A stretch of 5,879 bases of DNA from Flavobacteriales bacterium (GCA_015660615.1 DQKQ01000228.1:1-5879); one strand, 5' to 3'; positions 1 to 5,754 are shown, numbered from the stretch's first letter. Notes: generated by a model from the sequence alone, not told the origin. Made by a program: numbers and translations.

Positions 1-612
1 ATGGGTGATGTTCATCATTTACTTGTAAAAGCTAAAGAGAAGTTTGGATGGAAGATCGCTCCTGCAATCGTGAGCATTGAAGTTATAGAACACGCAGTAT
101 TGCCCACGGTGCTGGGTGCAATCCACCCCATTTTCTATGGGTTAACCGCTATTCCCACGGTAGAGATTCTCGCAGCTTCTGCTTTGGCGATTATTAAAGC
201 TAGAATGCCATCTGGTGCTCCTGCCAATATTCCTCCTGGCCACTTAGACTGGTATGAAACAGAGTATGGCCAAGCGACCAACGAATCAATTGTTCGTAAA
301 TATGTAAGAGAACTTTTAGAAGCGCAATCTGGCGGGATTGGCGTGCAACAATTTATAGGCTATGGAAAAAACTATCACACAGTAAATCCGCAGCCTATCA
401 CTTGGGAAAACTATGAAGGGCTTTCTTACAACATTAGCGCTGAGGGTGATGGATCTTATTACGCTTCGATAGAAATTAAAGATTATCCAGAACTATCAAT
501 TCCAACCAGAAGTTTTCCAGACGAAGCTAGTGCCGAGTGGTGGGTACGAGATAATTATGAAAAATTACACCGTATTTTAATGGCTAAGAGTTCCGCCCAA
601 GCTGGTTTCTAA
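1..612 (+). CDS. Phage protein of unknown function with hydrophobic N-terminal half and internal KYVRELLEA motif
   Basis: I do not recognise this 203-residue protein. Residues about 17-66 are strongly hydrophobic with few charges (rich in A, I, V, L, with prolines at 21, 35, 43 and 52), compatible with one or two membrane-associated helices. They are followed by a Pro/Gly-rich linker (residues 70-80). Residues 97-109 (IVRKYVRELLEAQ) form a basic-amphipathic helix ending in L-L-E-A, the type of site cut by T4-type prohead proteases ((L/I)-x-E). The C-terminal part (about 130-195) is rich in aromatic and acidic residues and looks like a small alpha/beta domain with several tryptophans. The ATG is the first base of the window, so no ribosome binding site can be seen and the true start could lie upstream. 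The stop codon lies inside the 3' end of the convergent protease gene (36-base tail-to-tail overlap). A structural or internal virion protein is possible but not demonstrated. Confidence 0.8.
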   Translation: MGDVHHLLVKAKEKFGWKIAPAIVSIEVIEHAVLPTVLGAIHPIFYGLTAIPTVEILAASALAIIKARMPSGAPANIPPGHLDWYETEYGQATNESIVRKYVRELLEAQSGGIGVQQFIGYGKNYHTVNPQPITWENYEGLSYNISAEGDGSYYASIEIKDYPELSIPTRSFPDEASAEWWVRDNYEKLHRILMAKSSAQAGF

Positions 613-1356
613 TTCAGCTAAAAAAGCTATAATTTGAGATTGAGTGGTGCAGATAGTTACGCTTTGAAAGCCTGTTAGAGAAGAATGAACTAATCCTACA
701 ATTTCTCCTTTATTGTTGAGAATTGCTGATCCCGAACTACCTTCTCTAGCCGGTACTGTATAAACTGAGTCTATTCCATTAGAAGTGAATATATCACCAG
801 AATAATAGCCATCTAATAGAGGTACCATTCCTGGACTAAAAAACGCCATGGGGGCAGCCACAGAATATACTTTCTCGCCAATATAAAGTTCGTCTTTAGC
901 TAGAGGAACTCCTTGGCTTATGAAACCATCGATTTTTAGCAAACACAAATCATTTTTGATACTAGATAAAATTATTGTTGCTGGATATATATTGCCATTG
1001 AAATCAGTAATTGATATTTCTTTTTGTGCTCCAGGTGACCACAATGCAATTAAAAATGGCGGGGGATTACACACATGATTTGCTGTTAATATAGCCGAAT
1101 TTCCATCAGCAGTCATTCCAACTACCATTCCTGATCCTCTAGAGGATATTTCTACTGGAGATGTTGCAGTATCACGCGGGGTTGGGTTGATTGTAAGATC
1201 TACGCTTATATAAGCAAATGATTCATATGGAAAGGGATACTGAGTAGACGTTGGTTGAATTTTTAAAGCATGAAACAAATAGTGCCCTTGGTATATAATT
1301 CCAAATGTAAGAAGTATAATGAGCGTCTTATATAACCAGCGAGAAGATGGTTTCAC
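577..1356 (-). CDS. Membrane-anchored trypsin-like serine protease (S1 fold)
   Basis: This is a predicted 259-residue serine endopeptidase of the trypsin-like (DegP/S1C-like, trypsin_2) type. Numbered from the GTG start, residues 7-28 form a hydrophobic segment after a short positively charged N-terminus (KPSSRWLYK), typical of an uncleaved signal anchor or a signal peptide. The protease domain would then lie in the periplasm or outside the cell. The catalytic triad is readable: His94 in LTANH, Asp136 in NDLCLLKI, and Ser208 in EGSSGSAIL, followed by the usual strand GEIVGLVHS. There is no PDZ domain, and the protein ends soon after the protease fold. The GTG at 1356 is preferred over an in-frame TTG at 1374 because the sequence GGGGAGG lies 9 bases upstream of the GTG and would be inside the coding region if the TTG were used. 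The gene runs against its plus-strand neighbours: convergent and overlapping with the gene at 1-612, divergent from the phosphomannomutase. Its substrate is unknown. A host-envelope target, superinfection exclusion or virion processing are possibilities. Confidence 0.88.
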   Translation of the reverse strand: MKPSSRWLYKTLIILLTFGIIYQGHYLFHALKIQPTSTQYPFPYESFAYISVDLTINPTPRDTATSPVEISSRGSGMVVGMTADGNSAILTANHVCNPPPFLIALWSPGAQKEISITDFNGNIYPATIILSSIKNDLCLLKIDGFISQGVPLAKDELYIGEKVYSVAAPMAFFSPGMVPLLDGYYSGDIFTSNGIDSVYTVPAREGSSGSAILNNKGEIVGLVHSSLTGFQSVTICTTQSQIIAFLAELETSLGGTLSH

Positions 1357-1364
1357 TATGTCTA

Positions 1365-1372
1365 CCCTCCCC
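1365..1372 (-). promoter_or_regulatory. Shine-Dalgarno site of the protease gene; decides a GTG start
   Basis: Read on the minus strand, GGGGAGGG lies 8-9 bases before GTG (1356-1354). This purine run complements the 16S rRNA 3' end well and sits at normal spacing. It overlaps the alternative upstream TTG (1374-1372), so the shorter GTG-initiated protein is more likely. Confidence 0.65.
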
Positions 1373-1374
1373 AA

Positions 1375-1381
1375 TTAAATA
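1375..1381 (+). promoter_or_regulatory. Possible late-type promoter element (TTAAATA)
   Basis: TTAAATA resembles the T4-type late promoter core (TATAAATA, or CTAAATA in some marine T4-like phages). If used, transcription would begin about 1387-1388 and leave a leader of roughly 20 bases carrying AAAGG (1388-1392) before the ATG at 1408. In AT-rich DNA such a match can easily arise by chance, so this is weak. Confidence 0.2.
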
Positions 1382-1407
1382 TATAAGAAAAGGCTAGCTT
1401 AGCACAC

Positions 1408-2205
1408 ATGCATAATAAAACTATTGTCTTATTCGATATGGACGGAACCCTGACCCCAGCACGATTACCTGCTGATAGTCGTGTGGGAAATATTTTAGCA
1501 AAACTATCCAATCATTCAAAAATTGGAATTGTTACAGGAAGTGGTTTAGATTACCTAGTCCAACAGTGCGAATCAATCTGGAGTGGAATTGATGGTATTT
1601 CTCCAGTAGATATAACTTTGCTTCCCTGTAATGGAACTAAACTATATTCTTGGGGTGGAAACGAGTGGTGCTTACAACATTCTGTCGATATGAGAGATAA
1701 AATTGGTGACAGCCATTTTGATCTCCTGATGAAAATTTTAATTGGTGCTCAATTTACCCATATTTCTACTGAACCAGAGCATGCTCTTACAGGACACTTT
1801 ATTTCTTATCGAGATAGCATGGTTAATTGGTGCCCAGTTGGGCGTAATGCGAACAAAGAACAGCGAAATAATTTTATTCAATATGATCAAAAGACTGATA
1901 TGAGATTTAGATTAATGACTGGCGTCCAAGCCATGCTAGATAAAATTATGGGAGAACGAAAGGTACAGCTGGTCTTGGGTGGTAATACTTCTATAGATGT
2001 TTACCCATCTGGTTGGGACAAAACCTATGCTCTACAACACTTTCCAGACCACGAGTGCTGGTTTGTGGGTGATAGGTGTGAGCCAAACGGAAATGATTAT
2101 CAGATTTATGAAATGCTCAAAGAAGAAAATCGGTCTTTTAAAACAACTGGGCCATCGCAAACCATAGAAATCATCGATTCTATTATTAAAAGTCTGGGTT
2201 CTTGA
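1408..2205 (+). CDS. Eukaryotic-type phosphomannomutase (HAD superfamily, PMM family)
   Basis: This 265-residue protein is predicted to interconvert mannose 6-phosphate and mannose 1-phosphate, the entry to GDP-mannose and mannose-derived glycans. HAD motif I is FDMDGTLTPAR, with nucleophile Asp10 and acid/base Asp12; VTGSG (42-46) is the motif II region and LPCNGTKLY (72-80) is a PMM signature. The cap holds YRDSMVNWCPVGR and EQR, placing Arg135, Arg146 and Arg153 with the same spacing as the substrate-binding arginines 123, 134 and 141 of human PMM2. GGNTSIDVYPSGWDKTY (191-207) matches the PMM substrate and motif III region (Ser195, Asp197, Lys205), and GDRCEPNGNDYQIY (221-234) matches the metal-binding motif IV. 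The length equals that of typical family members (about 245-265), so the gene appears intact. The ATG at 1408 is needed to include Asp10, but the ribosome site is weak (AAAGG about 15 bases upstream). It is divergent from the protease, and its stop is 7 bases from that of the convergent fibre gene. Activity on another hexose phosphate cannot be excluded. Confidence 0.92.
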   Translation: MHNKTIVLFDMDGTLTPARLPADSRVGNILAKLSNHSKIGIVTGSGLDYLVQQCESIWSGIDGISPVDITLLPCNGTKLYSWGGNEWCLQHSVDMRDKIGDSHFDLLMKILIGAQFTHISTEPEHALTGHFISYRDSMVNWCPVGRNANKEQRNNFIQYDQKTDMRFRLMTGVQAMLDKIMGERKVQLVLGGNTSIDVYPSGWDKTYALQHFPDHECWFVGDRCEPNGNDYQIYEMLKEENRSFKTTGPSQTIEIIDSIIKSLGS

Positions 2206-2212
2206 TTCTACA

Positions 2213-3529
2213 TTATTGCTCGTGAAGAATAAACCAACCGTTAATTCCATCGCACACGAGCCATACACAGCCAAATGCGCGGTTGATAACATAAGACAAG
2301 GCACCATCTATAGTATCAGTTGAATTGCCCTCTATAGTAATATTGTTTGTATTTGCTTGTCCAAGAGCATCCTTGATAACAGCTAATTGGCCTGAAGAGC
2401 TGCTTTTTCCCGGAAGTGTAAGAGTAATTGCTGCAGCATTAGTACATGCCACTATATAATCTGAAGATAAAACCGTAGTTGTGGCGCTGACAGCTCTCAG
2501 CTTTACTTTGTGTCCGCCTTGAAAATCTACGTTGCCATTGACGTGTAGCATCGAATTAGGAGATGTTGTTCCAATACCGACGTTGCCAGAACCATCTATA
2601 GTTAGCCTTGTATCTACTTCTATAAGTTCACCGCCGATTTTAAACTTGTCGCTGTCACCATCATCGACACCGAGTGACCAAGCAATTGACACACCGCTAT
2701 CAACACTGAATCCCAGTTGAGCGTCGCCGTCAGTCGCGTTGGACTGAATAATCATAGCAGCGTCCCCATTGGGACAGATGAACTTCATGTGAGAGTTCGA
2801 GGCTGAGCCTGTTACTTCGAAATCTCCGGCCTCTGTGGCGTGCATGTCAACATACTTGGAAGGAGATGTGGAGTGGGTCAGTCGTATTTGGGGGTTGGTC
2901 GCGTCAAGGACATCTAGCGCTCTGTCGCCGCTTACAGTGCAGACCTGAACTGAAGAATTGCCTCCGGCATAGAACTGTATTTGATTAGCTTCAAGCTTGA
3001 TTTTTGTAGTGGTACCACTATCAGATGCTCGTCTAATTTTGTCGACATACAGAGAATCAGAGGCTTTGATGTTTCCAACAACATCGAGCTTTGCGGCTGG
3101 TGTTGTTGTACCAATACCAAGTCTACCATCGGCTCGAAATCTAAAAAGCGTATCTGATACTGATTCTAAATCAAGCAAGTATGTGCCGGTGCCGGTGCCA
3201 TCACTCGTAATTTTAAGTCCGTGTCCTGCCAAGCTTTGGTTGTTGTCTATCAGCGCCACATATTTGCTGGAGACACTTGCATACACACTCAGGGGGTTGG
3301 CTGGTGCAGTTATGCCGATTCCAACCGCGCCGTCATTGAGGATGATCATCCTTTCGGTACCGCCAGTATCGAACCTGATCTTATCCTCATCGGCAGTTTC
3401 TTCTACCTGAACCTTGGTGTCGCCGTCGGCATCAGTAATAAACGAAAGTATTAATGTGCTTTCATCTATATCATCGCCAGTGAGAGAGTCATCCCTGATT
3501 TGTTGCCCTCTAATTTTTCCTTCACTCAT
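2213..3529 (-). CDS. Phage tail-fibre-like structural protein with GIG-type repeats
   Basis: This is a 438-residue predicted fibre or appendage protein, probably trimeric and involved in host recognition. The N-terminus (residues 5-25, with QQIRDDSLTGDDIDEST) resembles the attachment segment of many environmental phage fibres. Three copies of a motif of the form DGxxGIGxxxPxxxLxV occur at residues 66-82, 134-150 and 312-330, of the kind common in beta-helical phage fibres. Residues about 340-438 form a separate tip domain rich in Thr, Ala and Ser, with TLPGKSSSSGQLAVIKD, NNITIEGN, DTIDG and a closing aromatic strand (CDGINGWFILHEQ). There is no recognisable C-terminal S74 autocleaving chaperone, so folding may depend on another factor. 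A strong AGGAGA site 8 bases upstream supports the ATG. Hand-counted GC is about 52% in sampled lines of the N-terminal and central part, but about 38% for 2281-2460, which encodes the tip. It is convergent with the phosphomannomutase and divergent from the helicase. A baseplate or head fibre is the main alternative. Confidence 0.85.
   Translation of the reverse strand: MSEGKIRGQQIRDDSLTGDDIDESTLILSFITDADGDTKVQVEETADEDKIRFDTGGTERMIILNDGAVGIGITAPANPLSVYASVSSKYVALIDNNQSLAGHGLKITSDGTGTGTYLLDLESVSDTLFRFRADGRLGIGTTTPAAKLDVVGNIKASDSLYVDKIRRASDSGTTTKIKLEANQIQFYAGGNSSVQVCTVSGDRALDVLDATNPQIRLTHSTSPSKYVDMHATEAGDFEVTGSASNSHMKFICPNGDAAMIIQSNATDGDAQLGFSVDSGVSIAWSLGVDDGDSDKFKIGGELIEVDTRLTIDGSGNVGIGTTSPNSMLHVNGNVDFQGGHKVKLRAVSATTTVLSSDYIVACTNAAAITLTLPGKSSSSGQLAVIKDALGQANTNNITIEGNSTDTIDGALSYVINRAFGCVWLVCDGINGWFILHEQ
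2540..2596 (-). repeat. GIG repeat unit 3 of the fibre protein
   Basis: Encodes residues 312-330 of the fibre (DGSGNVGIGTTSPNSMLHV), the best match to the consensus. It has a two-residue longer N-terminal turn than the other two copies and marks the end of the repeat-bearing shaft, just before the tip domain. Confidence 0.6.
3080..3130 (-). repeat. GIG repeat unit 2 of the fibre protein
   Basis: Encodes residues 134-150 of the fibre (DGRLGIGTTTPAAKLDV). It shares the spacing Gly-Ile-Gly-x3-Pro-x3-Leu-x-Val with the other two units. Confidence 0.6.
3284..3334 (-). repeat. GIG repeat unit 1 of the fibre protein
   Basis: Encodes residues 66-82 of the fibre (DGAVGIGITAPANPLSV). It is the most diverged copy, with Ile and Ala in place of the central threonines, and follows directly after the N-terminal attachment segment. 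Confidence 0.55.
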
Positions 3530-3537
3530 GATAAATT

Positions 3538-3543
3538 TCTCCT
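3538..3543 (-). promoter_or_regulatory. Shine-Dalgarno site of the fibre gene
   Basis: Read on the minus strand this is AGGAGA, 8 bases before the ATG at 3529. It is one of the two strongest ribosome binding sites in the window, as expected for an abundant structural protein. Confidence 0.7.
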
Positions 3544-3548
3544 ATTTG

Positions 3549-3576
3549 TTGTAAATATGCCAGAATTGGTTATAAT
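3549..3576 (+). promoter_or_regulatory. Possible sigma70-like promoter of the helicase-nucleotidyltransferase pair
   Basis: A perfect TATAAT (3571-3576) is preceded by TTGTAA (3549-3554) with a 16-base spacer, or by TTGTTG (3546-3551) with 19. It lies in the 76-base divergent gap between the fibre and helicase genes and would give a leader of about 20-25 bases before the ATG at 3606. CTAAGTA (3581-3587), one mismatch from the late-type CTAAATA, lies just downstream. The position suits a host-polymerase (early) promoter, but the sequence match alone is only suggestive. Confidence 0.4.
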
Positions 3577-3605
3577 AAAACTAAGTAATCTTTTGTGAGA
3601 AATAT

Positions 3606-5240
3606 ATGTCTGGCATTTTTTCATACTCCAAGTTTTTTCCTTATCCGCAAATTAGAGAATCACAGACCCAAGCAATTGATTTTGCGTTAGACGCTTTTCT
3701 GAACCAAAATAAAAAGTTTGTTATTGTTGAAGCTGGAACAGGCGTAGGAAAGAGTGCTGTTGGCTATGCAGTTGCCAAATATCTTGACAGTCAAGTGCTC
3801 AAGCCGGAATCTAAGTTTTTGCCCGGAAGTTATTTCATAACTACGCAAAAAATTCTCCAAGAGCAGTACATCACAGACTTCGGTTCAGGGCCCAGTCCAA
3901 TGCGCTCGATTAAGTCTTCTTCGAATTATAAGTGTTCATACAACAAGAAAAATTCATGTGGAGAGAGTCAACGTCTGCTTAAAGTTGCTGATAAGAAATC
4001 TCCATTTTTTAAAGCATGTACCTTTAACTGCGCGTATAAGAAAGCAAAAGAAGATTTTTTAGCGGCGCATGAAGGGGTAAGCAATTTTTCGTATTTCCTT
4101 GCAGAAACTTATTATTCTGGAAAAATTCAACCAAGAAATCTTTTAGTTATCGATGAAGCACACAACTGCGATATGCAATTAAGCAAATTTATTGAAATGT
4201 CGATTTCTGAGAAATTTTGTAATCAAGTGCTGAGTTTGAAATTTCCAAAAAAAGCTACGCAAGTTCAAACTTTTGTTTGGGTAAAAGAAATATATGAACC
4301 AAAATTAAAACTTCATGTAGCGCATATGGAATCGATTTTAGAAAAATACTCTAATTTAAGAGATAAGCTAGATCAATTCGTAAACTTATCTCAGAAATAC
4401 GAAATGTTAGATAAGCATTTATGTAAGCTCCATAGATTTTTAGAAATTTATGAAAAAGAAAACTGGATCATGAATTTAGTGGAGTCTGATATACAGAAAT
4501 CTAAAAAAATTGAATTTAAACCAGTCTGTGTAGCTCCTTATTCTCGAGATATTCTATTTAAGAATGGTGAAAAGATTTTAATGATGTCTGCTACTATTCT
4601 TGACTACAAAGGTTTTTGTGAAAAATTGGGCGTGTCCCTAGAAGACTCTGCTTTTATTTCGATTCCCTCTCCATTCCCTGCAGAAAATAAGCCTATCATT
4701 TATTCTGGAATTGGAAGAATGAGCTCTAGTAGTATTGACACCACACTGCCCAAGATGGCTGATGCAGTTAAAGTAATTTTAGAAAATCATAAAAATGAAA
4801 AGGGAATTATTCACTGCCACTCTTATAAAGTAGCACATTTTCTCAAGAAGAATATTCGCAGCTCCAGACTATTAATGCACAATTCAGATAATAGAGATCA
4901 AATTTTAAGGAAGCACATCAATTCATCTAAGCCAACGGTTTTACTCTCTCCCTCGATGACAGAGGGCGTAGATTTAAAAGGTGACATAAGCCGCTTTCAA
5001 ATTCTTTGCAAAGTTCCTTATCCGTATTTGGGGGACAAGTTAATTAGAAAAAAGATGAATAAATGGAAGTGGTGGTATCCCCTACAGACAGCAAAAACAA
5101 TTGTGCAGTCTGTCGGTAGAAGCATACGGAGCGTTGATGATCATGCCGTGACCTATATTTTAGATTCTGATTGGATTAGATTTTATAACAAGAATTCAGA
5201 ATATTTTCCACTGGATTTTAAAAGGAGCATTTATGACTGA
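3606..5240 (+). CDS. DinG/Rad3/XPD-like superfamily 2 DNA helicase with putative Fe-S cluster
   Basis: This is a 544-residue predicted ATP-dependent 5'-3' DNA helicase of the XPD/DinG type. A Q-motif-like stretch (RESQTQAIDFAL, 17-28) precedes Walker A, GTGVGKSA, with Lys49 and Ser50. Four cysteines (110, 118, 138, 142; spacing C-x7-C-x19-C-x3-C) lie between Walker A and the DEAH box, where the Fe-S cluster sits in this family. The DEAH box is VIDEAH (181-186). Residues about 190-300 are helical and charged, in the place of the arch domain. Motif III-like MSAT is at 327-330, the second RecA domain begins near 365, motif V is MTEGVDLKG (451-459), and motif VI is QSVGRSIRS (501-509). All motor motifs are intact. 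It is shorter than E. coli DinG (about 716 residues), as is common for phage versions. The ATG at 3606 has only a weak purine run (GTGAGA, 5 bases upstream). The stop overlaps the next gene by 8 bases. A role in phage replication, recombination or R-loop removal is inferred. Confidence 0.9.
   Translation: MSGIFSYSKFFPYPQIRESQTQAIDFALDAFLNQNKKFVIVEAGTGVGKSAVGYAVAKYLDSQVLKPESKFLPGSYFITTQKILQEQYITDFGSGPSPMRSIKSSSNYKCSYNKKNSCGESQRLLKVADKKSPFFKACTFNCAYKKAKEDFLAAHEGVSNFSYFLAETYYSGKIQPRNLLVIDEAHNCDMQLSKFIEMSISEKFCNQVLSLKFPKKATQVQTFVWVKEIYEPKLKLHVAHMESILEKYSNLRDKLDQFVNLSQKYEMLDKHLCKLHRFLEIYEKENWIMNLVESDIQKSKKIEFKPVCVAPYSRDILFKNGEKILMMSATILDYKGFCEKLGVSLEDSAFISIPSPFPAENKPIIYSGIGRMSSSSIDTTLPKMADAVKVILENHKNEKGIIHCHSYKVAHFLKKNIRSSRLLMHNSDNRDQILRKHINSSKPTVLLSPSMTEGVDLKGDISRFQILCKVPYPYLGDKLIRKKMNKWKWWYPLQTAKTIVQSVGRSIRSVDDHAVTYILDSDWIRFYNKNSEYFPLDFKRSIYD
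5222..5227 (+). promoter_or_regulatory. Shine-Dalgarno site of the nucleotidyltransferase gene
   Basis: AAGGAG lies 5 bases before the ATG at 5233, inside the last codons of the helicase gene. It supports that start and allows translation both by coupling to the helicase and independently of it. Confidence 0.7.
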
Positions 5241-5742
5241 CAAAATTTATACTGACATTCTAGAACTTCATGAGCACCTGCAGGAAAAGGGCTATCAGAT
5301 TTACTTAACTTCTGGTGGATTTGATCCTCTCCATATTGGACACCTGAGGTGTATCCAAGAATCAGCTCAGATTGCACAGCGTGGAGCAAGAACCCAGCTA
5401 GAGTGGACTCCGGGCGTTTTAGTAGTAATTGTTAATGGAGATGGATTCCTTCACCGAAAGAAAGACTATGCCTTGATGCCCTGTGCAGAAAGAATGGAAA
5501 TTATTGCTGGAATTGAGGGCGTAGATTATGTTGTGGAGTGGGATGATGGATCTCAGACAGTTACCGGAGCTTTAGAAATTATTAAACCAGACTTTTTTCT
5601 AAAGGGTGGTGATAGAGATAATAGAAGTAATGTTCCAGAGTTTGATATATGCAAAGATATAGATTGCAAAATAATTTTTAACGTGGGTGGTGGAAAAGTT
5701 CAAAGCTCTTCTTACTTAATTAAAAGCGTCAATAATCCATAG
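5233..5742 (+). CDS. HldE C-terminal-like sugar-phosphate nucleotidyltransferase (cytidylyltransferase family)
   Basis: This 169-residue single-domain enzyme is predicted to transfer a nucleotidyl group from NTP to a sugar phosphate or similar phosphate. The HxGH signature is GGFDPLHIGH (28-37), with His34 and His37 as nucleotide-binding histidines. The next part resembles the adenylyltransferase domain of HldE/RfaE (D-glycero-beta-D-manno-heptose 1-phosphate adenylyltransferase): VIVNGDGFLHRKK, CAERMEIIAGIEGVDYVV (84-101) and IIKPDFFLKGGDRDN (116-130). The usual closing STT motif appears as SSS (158-160). The kinase domain of bifunctional HldE is absent. A loop at about 47-60 is longer than I would expect, and Asn-Gly-Asp replaces the commoner Asn-Ser-Asp. 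The start overlaps the helicase stop by 8 bases, so the two genes are likely co-transcribed. With the phosphomannomutase nearby, a role in making a nucleotide sugar for surface or DNA modification is possible. Glycerol-phosphate or another substrate cannot be excluded. Confidence 0.85.
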   Translation: MTDKIYTDILELHEHLQEKGYQIYLTSGGFDPLHIGHLRCIQESAQIAQRGARTQLEWTPGVLVVIVNGDGFLHRKKDYALMPCAERMEIIAGIEGVDYVVEWDDGSQTVTGALEIIKPDFFLKGGDRDNRSNVPEFDICKDIDCKIIFNVGGGKVQSSSYLIKSVNNP

Positions 5743-5754
5743 TTTTAGCACCGT

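Noticed and set aside
616..631. Short inverted repeat AGCT-A6-AGCT near the end of the first gene as a terminator
   Set aside because: The stem is only 4 base pairs, no U-run follows in the right place, and it lies inside the protease coding sequence.
1357..1374. A TTG start giving the protease six extra N-terminal residues
   Set aside because: The good Shine-Dalgarno sequence GGGGAGG overlaps and follows this TTG and fits the GTG at 1356 instead.
1393..1403. GCTAGC palindrome and GCTA/TAGC inverted repeat in the protease-phosphomannomutase gap as an operator
   Set aside because: Too short to distinguish from chance, and no second copy is seen in the other intergenic gaps.
2032..2307. A 91-codon minus-strand frame bridging the phosphomannomutase and fibre 3' ends
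   Set aside because: It overlaps conserved motifs of the phosphomannomutase (GDRC...ND) and the fibre tip domain, and no recognisable protein features are present.
2213..2512. C-terminal S74 intramolecular chaperone on the fibre
   Set aside because: The last 100 residues look like a compact beta tip domain, and I see no sign of the long helical chaperone domain or its Ser/Lys cleavage site.
2932..3129. A 65-codon minus-strand frame inside the fibre gene
   Set aside because: It lies in another frame of the same strand as the fibre, has no ribosome site or domain, and breaks no gap in coverage.
2532..3454. Several open frames on the plus strand opposite the fibre gene (2532-2720, 2997-3410, 3221-3454)
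   Set aside because: They are rich in Ser, Pro, Leu and Val as expected from the complement of a Gly/Asp/Thr-rich repeat protein, show no motif, and lie wholly antisense to a well-supported gene.
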